From: Lutibaculum baratangense AMV1
GTDB lineage: Bacteria; Pseudomonadota; Alphaproteobacteria; Rhizobiales; Tepidamorphaceae
Length of the DNA: 64,000 nucleotides
NCBI RefSeq assembly: GCF_000496075.1
Contig: NZ_AWXZ01000012.1
Coordinates: 1-64,000, forward strand
Direction of reading: 5' to 3'
The translations under genes were made by a program, and so were the position numbers. The notes beneath the pieces are model-generated. The model did no database searches and was not told the DNA's origin. It was given only the letters and a program-made list of their open reading frames with translations. Below are positions 36,835 to 46,776 of this stretch, piece by piece. Within the stretch, counting starts at the first letter, position 1, and every line of letters begins with the position of its first letter.

Positions 36835-37722
36835 TTGTCCGAGATCACGCCCCACGATCATGCGCGCATCCTCGCCGAGGCGCTGCCCTACATGCTGCGC
36901 TACGACGAGGAGACGGTCGTGGTGAAGTATGGCGGCCATGCGATGGGCGACGCCGAGCTCGCCCGCGCCTTCGCGGCCGACATCACCCTGCTCAAGACTT
37001 CCGGCATCAATCCCGTCGTCGTGCATGGCGGCGGCCCGCAGATCGGCCGCATGCTCGAGAAGCTCGGCATCCAGTCGGAGTTCCGGGCGGGCCTGCGCGT
37101 GACCGACCGGGCGACGGTCGAGATCGTCGAGATGGTGCTCGCTGGCGGGATCAACAAGGAGATCGTCGCGGCGATCAACCGCGAAGGCGGCAAGGCGGTC
37201 GGGCTGTGCGGCAAGGACGGCAACATGGTGTTCGTCCGCAAGGCGACGCGCAAGGTCGTCGATCCGAACTCCAACATCGAGAAGGTCGTCGATCTCGGCT
37301 TCGTCGGCGAGCCGGAGCGGGTGAACCCCTCCGTCATCGACATGGTCTCGAAGGCCGACCTGATCCCGGTCATCGCCCCGGTCGCGCCGGGCGACGACGG
37401 CGAGACGTACAACGTGAACGCCGACACCTTCGCGGGCGCGGTCGCCGGGGCGATGAACGCCAAGCGCCTCCTGTTCCTCACCGACGTGCCGGGCGTGCTC
37501 GACAAGGACAGGAACCTGATCTCGGAGCTGACCGTGGCGGAGGCGCGCCGCCTGATCGCCGACGGCACGATCTCCGGCGGCATGATCCCGAAGGTCGAGA
37601 CCTGCATCGAGGCGCTCGATCGCGGCGTCGAGGGCGTCGTCATCCTCGACGGCAAGGTTTCCCACTGCGTACTCCTGGAGCTGTTCACCGAACATGGCGT
37701 CGGCACACTCATCACGCGCTGA
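36835..37722 (+). CDS. argB: Acetylglutamate kinase
   Basis: A 295-residue amino-acid kinase that phosphorylates N-acetylglutamate in arginine synthesis. Visible hallmarks are [37 protein letters not shown] and [14 protein letters not shown]. The longer N-terminal helix is typical of arginine-inhibited hexameric enzymes. The start is TTG at 36835, supported by AGGGAGAA just upstream and by family length. Confidence 0.97.
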   Translation: MSEITPHDHARILAEALPYMLRYDEETVVVKYGGHAMGDAELARAFAADITLLKTSGINPVVVHGGGPQIGRMLEKLGIQSEFRAGLRVTDRATVEIVEMVLAGGINKEIVAAINREGGKAVGLCGKDGNMVFVRKATRKVVDPNSNIEKVVDLGFVGEPERVNPSVIDMVSKADLIPVIAPVAPGDDGETYNVNADTFAGAVAGAMNAKRLLFLTDVPGVLDKDRNLISELTVAEARRLIADGTISGGMIPKVETCIEALDRGVEGVVILDGKVSHCVLLELFTEHGVGTLITR

Positions 37723-38440
37723 GGATCCGCTCTCGCCGTTCGACACGGTCGAGAGCTGGGTCTTCGACCTCGACAACACGCTCTATCCCCCGCGCTCGAA
37801 CCTGTTCCAGCAGGTCGACGACCGGATGGGCCGGTTCATCGCGGCGCTTCTCTCCTGCGACCGCGTGGAGGCGCGGCGGGTGCAGAAGGACTATTACCGC
37901 CGCTACGGCACGACGCTGCGCGGGCTGATGAGCGAGCACGGCATCGACCCCCACGACTTCCTGGCCTTCGTCCACGACATCGACCACTCGCCGATCGAGC
38001 CCGACCCCGCGCTCGGCTCGGCGCTGGCGCTCCTGCCGGGCCGCAAGTTCGTGCTGACGAACGGGTCGCGCAGCCACGCCGAGGCGGTGCTCGCGCGGCT
38101 GGGGATCGGCGAGCATTTCGAGGATCTCTTCGACATCATCGCCGCGGAGTTCGAGCCGAAGCCCGCGCGGCGGCCCTACGAGAGCTTCCTTTCGCGCCAC
38201 GGCATCGAGCCGGCCCGCGCGGCGATGTTCGAGGACCTGCCGCGCAACCTCGAGGTGCCGCACGAGCTCGGCATGCTGACCGTGCTCGTCACCGGCGACG
38301 CGACCGAGACGGCGGGACACCGGGCGGACTGGGAACAGACGACCGGCGAAAGCTACGTCGACCACGTGACCGACGACCTCGCGCAGTTCCTGGTCAGCGT
38401 GTGCGAGAGGATCGGCACGGGCGCTCCCTCGCGCGATTGA
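37694..38440 (+). CDS. HAD-family pyrimidine 5'-nucleotidase
   Basis: A 248-residue cytoplasmic HAD hydrolase with the nucleophile motif [10 protein letters not shown] (about residue 24), motif [12 protein letters not shown], and the acidic pair [16 protein letters not shown]. It belongs to the subgroup annotated as pyrimidine 5'-nucleotidase that sits beside argB and dapD in many Hyphomicrobiales. The start overlaps the argB end by 29 bases; no later start would keep motif I, so the overlap is probably real. Confidence 0.9.
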   Translation: MASAHSSRAEDPLSPFDTVESWVFDLDNTLYPPRSNLFQQVDDRMGRFIAALLSCDRVEARRVQKDYYRRYGTTLRGLMSEHGIDPHDFLAFVHDIDHSPIEPDPALGSALALLPGRKFVLTNGSRSHAEAVLARLGIGEHFEDLFDIIAAEFEPKPARRPYESFLSRHGIEPARAAMFEDLPRNLEVPHELGMLTVLVTGDATETAGHRADWEQTTGESYVDHVTDDLAQFLVSVCERIGTGAPSRD

Positions 38441-38505
38441 CTCCCCCCGCGCGCCGGATAAGGTCCGCCGCGACCGAAGTGACACGCATGGGGACGACAC
38501 AGCCT

Positions 38506-39348
38506 ATGGACGCATCAGCCATTCAGCAGACGATCGACGCCGCCTGGGAAAACCGGGCCGAGGTCTCGCCGGCCACCGAGGGCGAGGTGCGCGTCGCGGT
38601 GAACGAGGCGCTGCGCCTGCTCGACGCCGGCGAGGCCCGCGTCGCCGAGCCGCGGGACGGCGGCTGGGTCGTCAACCAGTGGCTGAAGAAGGCCGTCCTC
38701 CTCTCCTTCCGCCTCAACGACATGACCACCATCTCCGGCGGCCCCGGCGGCGCTAGGTGGTGGGACAAGGTGCCCTCGAAGTTCGACGGCTGGGGCGAGG
38801 ACGAGTTCCGCCAGGCGGGCTTCCGCGCCGTTCCGAACTGCACCGTCCGCCGCTCCGCTTTCATCGCGAAGGGCGTGGTGCTGATGCCGAGCTTCGTCAA
38901 TGTCGGCGCCTATGTCGACGAGGGCACGATGATCGACACCTGGGCGACAGTCGGCTCCTGCGCGCAGATCGGCAGGGACTGCCACATCTCCGGCGGCGCC
39001 GGCATCGGCGGCGTCCTCGAGCCGCTGCAGGCCGATCCCGTCATCATCGAGGACAATTGCTTCATCGGCGCGCGCTCCGAGGTCGCGGAGGGCGTGCGCG
39101 TGCGGCAGGGCTCCGTCCTGTCGATGGGCGTCTATCTCGGCGCCTCGACGAAGATCGTCGACCGCACGACCGGCGAGGTCTATCGCGGCGAGGTCCCGCC
39201 CTATTCGGTGGTCGTCCCCGGGACGCTGCCGGCGCAGGGAGCCGCCGGCGACGCGGCGGCGCCGAGCCTCTATTGCGCCGTCATCGTGAAGCGGGTCGAC
39301 GAGCAGACCCGCTCGAAGACCTCCATCAACGACCTTCTGCGCAACTGA
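38506..39348 (+). CDS. dapD: Tetrahydrodipicolinate N-succinyltransferase
   Basis: A 280-residue left-handed beta-helix enzyme of lysine and diaminopimelate synthesis. Conserved stretches are INDLL at the C-terminus, [37 protein letters not shown] and [12 protein letters not shown]. It uses succinyl-CoA. I chose ATG 38506 because relatives begin one or two residues before the helix [14 protein letters not shown] 38488 is an alternative. The matching desuccinylase dapE lies downstream. Confidence 0.95.
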   Translation: MDASAIQQTIDAAWENRAEVSPATEGEVRVAVNEALRLLDAGEARVAEPRDGGWVVNQWLKKAVLLSFRLNDMTTISGGPGGARWWDKVPSKFDGWGEDEFRQAGFRAVPNCTVRRSAFIAKGVVLMPSFVNVGAYVDEGTMIDTWATVGSCAQIGRDCHISGGAGIGGVLEPLQADPVIIEDNCFIGARSEVAEGVRVRQGSVLSMGVYLGASTKIVDRTTGEVYRGEVPPYSVVVPGTLPAQGAAGDAAAPSLYCAVIVKRVDEQTRSKTSINDLLRN

Positions 39349-39402
39349 TGCGTTTCCTTCACGAGGACCGCCATCCGGTGGCCTCCATTGCGCGGTGACG
39401 GC

Positions 39403-39819
39403 TTGAACGAACGCCCCACACCCCAGGACCATTCGCCGCCGCCGCCGAGCCGGAGCGCGGACCTGTCGGCCTTCGCCTGGCTCCTGTTCCGCCTCGACGG
39501 CCGGATCGGCCGGGAGGCCTACTGGCTCGGCCTCCTGCTCGTCTTCGCGATCTTCGGCATCGCGGGCGACCTTGTGGCCGCCGACCTCGAGCCGGAGGCG
39601 GCGCTGAACGCGCTCCTTCCGCTCCTCCTCATCGGCATGTGGAGCCAGATCGCGCTGATGGCGAAGAGGTGCCACGACCGGAACCTGTCCGGCTGGTTCG
39701 CGCTCATCAGCCTCATCCCGATCGTCGGCCTCGCCTGGTCGGTCATCATCGGCGTCCTGCCGGGCGACGCGGGGCCGAACCGCTTCGGCCCGGAAAGGGA
39801 CGTGCGGCCGCCGCGCTGA
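39403..39819 (+). CDS. DUF805 membrane protein
   Basis: A 138-residue inner-membrane protein. After a hydrophilic Pro-rich start it has the DUF805 hallmarks: AWLLFRLDGRIGREAYWLG, three membrane helices, and AKRCHDRNLSGWFALI. The function of this family is unknown. It lies between dapD and dapE in the same direction. Start is uncertain: TTG 39403 or TTG 39388; neither has a strong ribosome site. Confidence 0.85.
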   Translation: MNERPTPQDHSPPPPSRSADLSAFAWLLFRLDGRIGREAYWLGLLLVFAIFGIAGDLVAADLEPEAALNALLPLLLIGMWSQIALMAKRCHDRNLSGWFALISLIPIVGLAWSVIIGVLPGDAGPNRFGPERDVRPPR

Positions 39820-39935
39820 GGAGATCGGCCGTGACGGCCGCCGCGCACAGGAACGGCTCCGGCCGCATCCGGACCGGGCGCATCGGCCTCACACTTCGCG
39901 TTGACCGGCCGTTCGGGCGTGGCTAGATCAACCAC

Positions 39936-41126
39936 ATGACCGACATCGCGAAGCTCGATCCGACCGACCCCCTCGCCCTCGCCGAGGCGCTGATCAAGTG
40001 CCCGAGCGTGACGCCCCAGGAGGGCGGCGCGCTCGCGCTGGTGGCGGACGTCCTGAAGGATCTGGGCTTCGTCAGCCAGCGCCTGACCTTCGCCGACGAG
40101 AACACCCCCGACGTCGAGAACCTCTTCTCGCGGCTGGGCACGAGAGGCCCGACGCTCTGCTTCGCGGGGCATACGGACGTGGTGCCGCCGGGCGACACGT
40201 CGCGCTGGACCCGGGATCCGTTCGCCGCCGAGGTCGCCGACGGACGGCTCTACGGCCGCGGCGCCGTCGACATGAAGGGCGCCGTCGCCTGCTTCATCGC
40301 CGCGACGGCACGCACGGTCGCCGCGCACGGCGCCCCGAAGGGCTCGATCGCCTTCCTCCTGACGGGCGACGAGGAAGGACCGGCGATCAACGGCACCCGC
40401 AAGGTCCTGGCCTGGATGAAGGAGCTCGGCGAGGAGATCGACCACTGCCTCGTGGGGGAGCCGACGAACGTCGCGGCGCTCGGCGACACGATCAAGATCG
40501 GGCGGCGCGGATCACTCTCCGGCACGATCGAGATCGTCGGCCGGCAGGGGCACGTCGCCTATCCCGAGCGCGCCGCCAATCCGTGCCGGGCGATGGTCGA
40601 GCTCCTGGCGCGGCTGATGCACGAGCGGCTCGACGACGGGAACCGGCACTTCCAGCCCTCGAACCTCGAGATCACGTCGATCGACGTCGGGAATCCCACG
40701 CACAACATCATCCCGCCGCGGGCGCAGGCGAGCTTCAACATCCGCTTCAACGACCGCCACACCCCGAAGAGCCTCATGGCGCTGATCGGGCGCCTCGTCG
40801 ACGAGCGCGTCGACGGCACCCGGTTCAGGGCGAAGGTCACGTATGAGCCCAATCCCGGCGACTCCTTCCTGACGACCGCCGGCGGGTTCGTGGACGCGAT
40901 GCGGGAGGCGGTGAAGGGCGCGACCGGCCACGAGCCGGAGCTCACGACGGGAGGCGGCACCTCCGACGCCCGCTTCATCAAGGACCACTGCCCCGTGCTC
41001 GAGTTCGGGCTCGTCGGCGACACGATGCACCAGATCGACGAGAACGTGCCGGTCGCCGACCTCGAAACGCTCACGAGGATCTACCAGCGTCTCATCCAAG
41101 GCTATTTCGCGCGTCTCGGCGGCTGA
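39936..41126 (+). CDS. dapE: Succinyl-diaminopimelate desuccinylase
   Basis: A 396-residue M20-family zinc enzyme that removes succinate from N-succinyl-LL-diaminopimelate in lysine/peptidoglycan synthesis. Metal and catalytic sites are visible in CFAGHTDVVPPGD, GAVDMKGAVACF, LTGDEEGPAINGT, and GGGTSDARFI near the C-terminus. The central dimerisation domain contains GRQGHVAYPERA. ATG 39936 gives the normal family length. Confidence 0.96.
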   Translation: MTDIAKLDPTDPLALAEALIKCPSVTPQEGGALALVADVLKDLGFVSQRLTFADENTPDVENLFSRLGTRGPTLCFAGHTDVVPPGDTSRWTRDPFAAEVADGRLYGRGAVDMKGAVACFIAATARTVAAHGAPKGSIAFLLTGDEEGPAINGTRKVLAWMKELGEEIDHCLVGEPTNVAALGDTIKIGRRGSLSGTIEIVGRQGHVAYPERAANPCRAMVELLARLMHERLDDGNRHFQPSNLEITSIDVGNPTHNIIPPRAQASFNIRFNDRHTPKSLMALIGRLVDERVDGTRFRAKVTYEPNPGDSFLTTAGGFVDAMREAVKGATGHEPELTTGGGTSDARFIKDHCPVLEFGLVGDTMHQIDENVPVADLETLTRIYQRLIQGYFARLGG

Positions 41127-41140
41127 ACACCCGTGATCAC

Positions 41141-41731
41141 ATGCTGAACCCTTCGGAGGTCGCCACGGGAGTCTCGGCCGCGTGGCGCGTGTTCCTCGGG
41201 CGGCCGCACCCGCTCGACGGGCTCGACATGACGGTCGAGGGCTTCTGGCGGTCCTTTCTCGCGCCGCTCCTGGCGCTGCCGCTCTACGTCCTGCACGTCA
41301 TGGCCGAGCACCGGCTGATCCTCGACATGCTGCCGGAAGGCGCGGCGATCGAGGAGGCGGTCTTCGCGCTGTCGCGCACCGTCGGCTTCCTCGCCGATCT
41401 CGCGGCGTTCCCGCTGCTGATGGCGTTTCTCGCGCGGCCGCTGGGGATCGGCAGGGCCTACGTGCCGCTCATCGTCATCTTCAACTGGACGGCCCCGCTG
41501 ATCGCGGTGCCCCTGTCGCTGCCCTCGATCCTGCTCGGCACGGGGATGCTCGGGCCCGAGCCCGCAACCCTCCTCCTGCTCGTCGCCCTCGTTCTCGCCA
41601 TCGCCTGGCGCTACCGGGCGGCCAGGGCAGCCCTGGGTGGCCTGCCGGCCATGGCCGCGGGACTGGTGGCGCTCGACTTCCTCCTGTCGATCGTGCTCAG
41701 CCAAACGATCAGCAGGATCGCCGGCGTCTGA
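41141..41731 (+). CDS. Conserved alphaproteobacterial membrane protein of unknown role
   Basis: A 196-residue protein with five or six predicted membrane helices and short loops. It starts with an amphipathic, Pro-containing region, MLNPSEVATGVSAAWRVFLG. No catalytic motif is visible. It begins 14 bases after dapE and is probably co-transcribed with it; the end faces truA across a short gap. Confidence 0.75.
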   Translation: MLNPSEVATGVSAAWRVFLGRPHPLDGLDMTVEGFWRSFLAPLLALPLYVLHVMAEHRLILDMLPEGAAIEEAVFALSRTVGFLADLAAFPLLMAFLARPLGIGRAYVPLIVIFNWTAPLIAVPLSLPSILLGTGMLGPEPATLLLLVALVLAIAWRYRAARAALGGLPAMAAGLVALDFLLSIVLSQTISRIAGV

Positions 41732-41749
41732 GCACCCGCAAGACCCGCC

Positions 41750-42487
41750 TCAATAGTCCACGCGCTCGAGATAGAGGCCGTCCGGTGGCGCGACGGGGCC
41801 GCAGGCCTTGCGGTCGCGCGCCCGGAGCGCCCGGCCCATCGCACCCGGCCCCCATTTCCCCTCGCCGACGAGCTTCAGCGAGCCGACCATCGAGCGCACC
41901 TGGTTGTGCAGGAACGACCGAGCGACCGCCTCGACCACGACGGTGTCGACCTCGCGGCGCACCGTGAGGCGCTCGAGCGTCTTCACCGGCGACTTCGCCT
42001 GGCATTCCGTCGAGCGGAAGGTCGTGAAGTCGTGCAGGCCGACGATTTCCTGCGCCGCCTCGTCCATCGCATCGGCGTCGAGCGGGCGGGCGACGTGCCA
42101 GACGCGGTGCCGCTCGAGCGCCGGATGGGCGCGCCGGTTGAGGATCAGGTAGCGGTAGGCCCGCATCGTGGCGCTGAACCGCGCGTCGAAATCGTCCGCG
42201 ACCGCCTCGGCCTTCAGCACCGCGACCGGCTCTGGCCGCAGATGGGCGTTCGCGGCGTCGCGTATCGTGTCCTCCGGCCAGGCGCGCGAGAGGTCGATAT
42301 GGGCGACCTGGCCCGTGGCGTGGACCCCGGCATCGGTGCGGCCGGCGCCGTTGACGCGGATCTCCTCGCCGGAGAAGCGGAAGACCGCCTCCTCGAGCGC
42401 CTGCTGCACGCTGCGGCCGTTCGCCTGACGCTGCCAGCCGACGAAGGGCGTGCCGTCATATTCGATGGTCAGCCTGTAGCGCGGCAT
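41750..42487 (-). CDS. truA: tRNA pseudouridine(38-40) synthase TruA
   Basis: A 245-residue enzyme that modifies positions 38-40 of tRNA anticodon stems. Catalytic Asp lies in [14 protein letters not shown] (about residue 52). The N-terminus [14 protein letters not shown] and the late [14 protein letters not shown] are also typical. ATG 42487 fits the family start. It is the last gene of def-fmt-truA. Confidence 0.96.
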   Translation of the reverse strand: MPRYRLTIEYDGTPFVGWQRQANGRSVQQALEEAVFRFSGEEIRVNGAGRTDAGVHATGQVAHIDLSRAWPEDTIRDAANAHLRPEPVAVLKAEAVADDFDARFSATMRAYRYLILNRRAHPALERHRVWHVARPLDADAMDEAAQEIVGLHDFTTFRSTECQAKSPVKTLERLTVRREVDTVVVEAVARSFLHNQVRSMVGSLKLVGEGKWGPGAMGRALRARDRKACGPVAPPDGLYLERVDY

Positions 42488-42495
42488 CGGCGGGA

Positions 42496-43413
42496 TCAGC
42501 CGAGGAGGTCGCCGGGGGCGATCCTGCGGCCGCGGGCGAAATCGGCGAAGGCCATCGGCTTGCCGCCGGCCGGCTGCACCTGCAGGAGGCGCACGGCACC
42601 CTCGCGGCACGCAACGTTGCCGTCGTCGTCGAGGATCATGCCGGCCTCGCCGAAGCCCTCGCCCCGCGTCGAGCGCAGCACCTTCACGCGCTCGCCCGCG
42701 ACCTCGAACCAGGCGCCGGGAAACGGCGAGAGGCCCCGAATGTGGTCGTGGACCTCGGCGGCCGGCCGCGCCCAGTCGATGCGCGCCTCCGATTTCTCGA
42801 TCTTGCGCGCGTAGGTCACGCCCTCGCCGGACTGCGGCGTCTCGCCGAGCGACCCGCGCGAGAGGGCGGCGAGCGCCCGGCCCATCAGATTGGCGCCGAG
42901 GCGCGAGAGCCGGTCGTGCAGCTCGCCGGCCGTCTCGTCGGCGCCGATCTCGACCACCTCCTCGAGGCAGACGGGGCCGGTGTCGAGCCCCTCCTCCATG
43001 CGCATCGCCGCCACCGCCGTCTGCCGGTCGCCCGCCATGATGGCACGCTGGATCGGGGCGGCGCCGCGCCAGCGCGGCAGCTTGGAGGCGTGCAGGTTGA
43101 GGCAGCCTTCCGCCGGCGCCTCGAGAACGGCCTTCGGCAGGATCAGCCCGTAGGCGACGACCACCGCGACGTCTGCATCGAGTTCGCGGAACGCCTCGAC
43201 CTCGGCCTCATCCCTGAAGTTCAACGGCGTGCGCACGGGAAGCCCGACCTTCGCCGCGGCCTCGGCGACCGGACTCTGCCGCTCGGACATGCCGCGGCCG
43301 GCCTTGCGGGGAGGCTGGGTGTACACGGCCACGACCTCGTGGCCGTGCCCGACGATCTCCATCAGCGTCGGCACGGCGAAATCGGGCGTGCCCATGAAGA
43401 CGACGCGGAGCAT
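42496..43413 (-). CDS. fmt: Methionyl-tRNA formyltransferase
   Basis: A 305-residue enzyme that formylates initiator Met-tRNA using 10-formyl-tetrahydrofolate. It starts [15 protein letters not shown], and has the catalytic [20 protein letters not shown] and [12 protein letters not shown]. The C-terminal tRNA-binding domain follows from about residue 205. It lies between def and truA on one strand, the usual Hyphomicrobiales order. Confidence 0.96.
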   Translation of the reverse strand: MLRVVFMGTPDFAVPTLMEIVGHGHEVVAVYTQPPRKAGRGMSERQSPVAEAAAKVGLPVRTPLNFRDEAEVEAFRELDADVAVVVAYGLILPKAVLEAPAEGCLNLHASKLPRWRGAAPIQRAIMAGDRQTAVAAMRMEEGLDTGPVCLEEVVEIGADETAGELHDRLSRLGANLMGRALAALSRGSLGETPQSGEGVTYARKIEKSEARIDWARPAAEVHDHIRGLSPFPGAWFEVAGERVKVLRSTRGEGFGEAGMILDDDGNVACREGAVRLLQVQPAGGKPMAFADFARGRRIAPGDLLG

Positions 43414-43441
43414 CGGATGCCTTCCCTGCAGAGAGTGCCGA

Positions 43442-43969
43442 TCAGCCGGCGAGGCGCGTTCCGTCGCGGCGCGCCTGCTTGGCGAACTTCTTCGTCACGC
43501 GGTCGCGCTTCAGCTTCGAGATGTGGTCGATGAAGAGGACGCCGTTCAGGTGGTCGACCTCGTGCTGGACGCAGGTGGCGAGGAGGCCGTCGCACTCGAG
43601 CTCCTGCTCGCGTCCCTCGCGGTCGAGGAACCTGACGCGGCAGCGGGCCGGGCGCTCGACCTCCTCGTAATATTCGGGGATCGACAGGCACCCCTCCTCG
43701 TAGACGGAGGTCTCCTCGGAGGTCCAGGTGATCTCGGGATTGACGAGGAACAAGGGCCGCGGCTCCTCCTCTTCCTTCGCGAGGTCGATCACCACGAGCC
43801 GCTTCGGTATGCCCACCTGGATCGCCGCCAGCCCGATGCCCGGCGCGTCGTACATCGTCTCGAGCATGTCGTCGAGGAGGCACCGCACTTCGTCGTCGAC
43901 CGCCTCGACCGGCTCGCATGTCGCGCGGAGGCGCGGGTCTGGCAGGATCACGAGGTCGCGGACGGTCAT
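43442..43969 (-). CDS. def: Peptide deformylase
   Basis: A 175-residue metalloenzyme that removes the formyl group from new proteins. All three motifs are present: [10 protein letters not shown] (about residue 45), EGCLSIPE with the metal-binding Cys (about 92), and the zinc/iron motif QHEVDHLNG (about 134). It is first in the def-fmt-truA group. Confidence 0.97.
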   Translation of the reverse strand: MTVRDLVILPDPRLRATCEPVEAVDDEVRCLLDDMLETMYDAPGIGLAAIQVGIPKRLVVIDLAKEEEEPRPLFLVNPEITWTSEETSVYEEGCLSIPEYYEEVERPARCRVRFLDREGREQELECDGLLATCVQHEVDHLNGVLFIDHISKLKRDRVTKKFAKQARRDGTRLAG

Positions 43970-44116
43970 GGCGGGCGGGTCTTCTTGCGGCGATGCGGGG
44001 GACTGACCTCCAGATAGGAGATGGCGCGGCGGGGGTCAACGCGAAGTCGGGGCGCCGCCTTCCGCCAGGCCGCGCCTTGATCTCCGGTTAACCAAGAATC
44101 GCCTAGCGTCCGACGC

Positions 44117-45253
44117 ATGGACGACACGCTCTTCACGATCGGCGGTCATGGTGTGACGTGGGCACAGGCGCTCGGCGGTGCCGTCGCGCTCTTTGTTCTG
44201 CTCGTCATTCTGCTTCGCCGCCGCGGCGCGCGCGAGGCGGCCCGCCACGACGAGGAGATCGCCCACCGCCTCTCGGAGATGGCGCGCGCGCAGGCGGAGA
44301 TGACGGGGCGGATGCAGTCGATGGCCGAGGTCTTCGCGAACCGGCATTCCGATCTCGCCCGCGCGCTGACGGAGCGGCTCGACGGCTTCGGGCACCGCCT
44401 CAACCAGTCGATGACGAGCCAGGCGCGGGCGACGCATGACAGCCTGACGCGGCTGAACGAGCGCCTGGCGGTGATCGACACGGCGCAGAAGAACATCACC
44501 GAGCTCTCGCGCGACGTCGTGGGCTTGCAGGAGATCCTCGCGAACAAGCAGACGCGCGGCGCCTTCGGCCAGGGCCGCATGGAGGCGATCGTCGCCGACG
44601 GCCTGCCGCAGGGCGGATACGACTTCCAGGCGACGCTGTCGAACGGCAGGCGGCCGGACTGCGTCGTGCGGCTGCCGAACGCGCCGTGCCTCGTGATCGA
44701 CGCGAAGTTCCCGCTCGAAGCCTTCACCGCCTACCGCGACGCGGGCGGCCCCGAGGCGCGGAAGGCGGCGGCGCAGCGCCTCAGGGCCGACGTCCTGAAG
44801 CACGTCGGCGACATCGCCGAGCGGTATTTCATCCCCGGCGAGACGCAGGACACGGCGATCATGTTCGTGCCGTCGGAATCGGTCTATGCCGACCTCCACG
44901 AGCATTTCGAGGACGTCGTGCAGCGGGCGAACCGCCAGCGCATCATCGTCGTGGGCCCGAGCCTCCTCATGCTGTCGATCGGGCTCGTGCAGGCGATCCT
45001 GCGCGACCACCGGATGCGCGAGCAGGCGCACGTCATCCACAAGGAGGTGACGCTGCTCGCCGAAGACGTCGGCCGCCTCGGCGACCGGGTCGGCAAGCTG
45101 AAGAGCCACCACGACCAGGCGGGGCGGGACATCGACCAGATCCTGACCTCCGTCGACAAGATCCAGAAGCGCGGCGCGAAGATCGAGGAACTCGATTTCG
45201 CCGCAGAGGACGACCAGTCTCGCGCGCAGCCTCGGCTGATGGCCGGCGCATGA
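44117..45253 (+). CDS. rmuC: DNA recombination protein RmuC
   Basis: A 378-residue protein of the RmuC family, which limits rearrangements at inverted repeats and has a nuclease-like core. It has an N-terminal membrane helix (about residues 16-32), a coiled coil (about 40-140), then the core with ARGAFGQGRMEAIV-like region (here TRGAFGQGRMEAIV) and CVVRLPNAPCLVIDAKFPLEAF. It is divergent from def. A TTAACC half-site lies at about 44087 in the gap. Confidence 0.94.
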   Translation: MDDTLFTIGGHGVTWAQALGGAVALFVLLVILLRRRGAREAARHDEEIAHRLSEMARAQAEMTGRMQSMAEVFANRHSDLARALTERLDGFGHRLNQSMTSQARATHDSLTRLNERLAVIDTAQKNITELSRDVVGLQEILANKQTRGAFGQGRMEAIVADGLPQGGYDFQATLSNGRRPDCVVRLPNAPCLVIDAKFPLEAFTAYRDAGGPEARKAAAQRLRADVLKHVGDIAERYFIPGETQDTAIMFVPSESVYADLHEHFEDVVQRANRQRIIVVGPSLLMLSIGLVQAILRDHRMREQAHVIHKEVTLLAEDVGRLGDRVGKLKSHHDQAGRDIDQILTSVDKIQKRGAKIEELDFAAEDDQSRAQPRLMAGA

Positions 45254-45277
45254 GGCGAAGTGGCAAGCGGAGCCAAG

Positions 45278-46666
45278 ATGACCACCGGTGAACTGACCGA
45301 AGCCCCCCTCGGCCGGCGGGAGCGGTTCGCCGCGGCCCTGAAGGTGTTCCTTCAGCCGCGCGTCCTGATCGTCCTGTTCCTCGGCTTCGCCTCGGGCCTG
45401 CCGCTCGCGCTGTCGGGCTCGACGCTGGCGCTCCGGATGGCCGACCAGGGGGTCGATCTCGGCACGATCGGCCTCTTCTCCCTCGTCGGCATCCCCTACA
45501 CGATCAAGTTCCTCTGGGCGCCGATCGTCGACGCGACGAACGTGCCGGTGCTGACCCGCCTTCTCGGGCGGCGGCGCGGCTGGCTGATCCTGTCGCAGCT
45601 CCTGCTGATCGCCGCGGTCGTCTATCTCGGCTCACTCGACCCCACGATCATGCCGTGGGCAGTCGCCTTCGGCGCGCTCCTCGTCGCCATCGCCTCGGCG
45701 ACGCAGGACATCGTGATCGACGCCTTCCGCGTGGAGAGCCTGCCGGACGAGGAGCAGGCGGCCGGCATGGCGTGGTTCGTCTCGGCCTACCGGGTCGGCA
45801 TGCTCGTCTCCACGGCGGGCGCGGCCCTCGCCGTCAGCTACCTGCAGGCAAACGGCTTCGAGCTCGGCGCGGCCTGGGGCTGGGCCTATGCGGCAATGGC
45901 GGGCTTCGTGCTCGTTGGCATGATCACGACGCTGCTCGCGACCGAGCCCGGCCGCGACGGGCGCACCGACCAGACGCATCTCGGCGAGGAGCACGCGCCG
46001 AAGCAGAACCCGGTGATGCGCGTGGCGGTGACGGCCTACGCCGCCTTCCACGAGTTCCTGACGCGGCGCGACGCGATCGCGATCCTGATCTTCGTCGTGC
46101 TCTATAAGTTCTGCGATGCCTTCGCGGGCGTGATGACGGCCCCCTTCGTCCTCGACATCGGCTTCTCGAAGGCTGCCTATGCCGGCATCGTGAAGGGCGT
46201 CGGCTTCGGCGCCGTGCTCGTCGGCGGGTTCGTCGGCGGCGCGATGGCACGTGCGATGCCGATGTACACCGCCCTGATGATCGCCGGGGTGCTGCAGATG
46301 GCCTCGAATCTCGTCTTCTCGTGGCAGGCGCTGATCGGACCGGAGCTCTGGGCGCTGTCGGTGACGATCGCGGTCGAGAACTTCACCGGCGGCATCGGCA
46401 CGGTGATCTTCGTCGCCTACATCTCGAGCCTGTGCACCGACGCCCGCCACACCGCGACGCAGTATGCGCTTCTCGCAGCCCTCGCCGCCGTCGGGCGAAC
46501 GGTGCTCGCCGCCACCGCCGGCTACGCGGCCGAGGCGATCGGCTGGGTCTCGTTCTTCGCCATCACGGCGGTCGCGGCGCTGCCCGGCCTCGCGCTCCTC
46601 TGGTGGCTCGGCACGCGCGGCCACTTCAAGCCGAAGAGCGAGCCCGGCGAGGTGGCGACCGCCTGA
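45278..46666 (+). CDS. AmpG-type MFS permease
   Basis: A 462-residue inner-membrane transporter with about 12 helices. The pattern ALSGSTLALRMADQGVDL, SLVGIPYTIKFLWAPIVD and SATQDIVIDAFRVE belongs to the AmpG family, which brings cell-wall muropeptides from the periplasm into the cytoplasm for recycling. I chose ATG 45278, with GGAG close upstream; a GTG at 45260 is possible. It starts just after rmuC on the same strand. Confidence 0.9.
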   Translation: MTTGELTEAPLGRRERFAAALKVFLQPRVLIVLFLGFASGLPLALSGSTLALRMADQGVDLGTIGLFSLVGIPYTIKFLWAPIVDATNVPVLTRLLGRRRGWLILSQLLLIAAVVYLGSLDPTIMPWAVAFGALLVAIASATQDIVIDAFRVESLPDEEQAAGMAWFVSAYRVGMLVSTAGAALAVSYLQANGFELGAAWGWAYAAMAGFVLVGMITTLLATEPGRDGRTDQTHLGEEHAPKQNPVMRVAVTAYAAFHEFLTRRDAIAILIFVVLYKFCDAFAGVMTAPFVLDIGFSKAAYAGIVKGVGFGAVLVGGFVGGAMARAMPMYTALMIAGVLQMASNLVFSWQALIGPELWALSVTIAVENFTGGIGTVIFVAYISSLCTDARHTATQYALLAALAAVGRTVLAATAGYAAEAIGWVSFFAITAVAALPGLALLWWLGTRGHFKPKSEPGEVATA

Positions 46667-46675
46667 CACGAAACC

Positions 46676-46704
46676 GCCTCCAGGGGCCTGCCACCCCTGG
46701 AGGC
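46676..46704. terminator. Shared hairpin between convergent ampG-type and aceA genes
   Basis: An 11-base-pair perfect stem (GCCTCCAGGGG with its complement) with a 7-base loop lies 10 bases after the ampG-type stop and 73 bases after the aceA stop. On the minus strand a short GGTTT run follows. It probably ends transcription from both sides. Confidence 0.75.
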
Positions 46705-46776
46705 GTCATCGACCTTCGGGCCGTTTCCTAAGAGCACGGCCGCGCATCCGGGAGCGTGCGCGGCCCGCGCCCTTCC

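Noticed and set aside
44085-44092. GGTTAACC upstream of rmuC as a CtrA site.
   Set aside because: Only one half-site is present without the TTAA-N7 partner, so the evidence is too weak.
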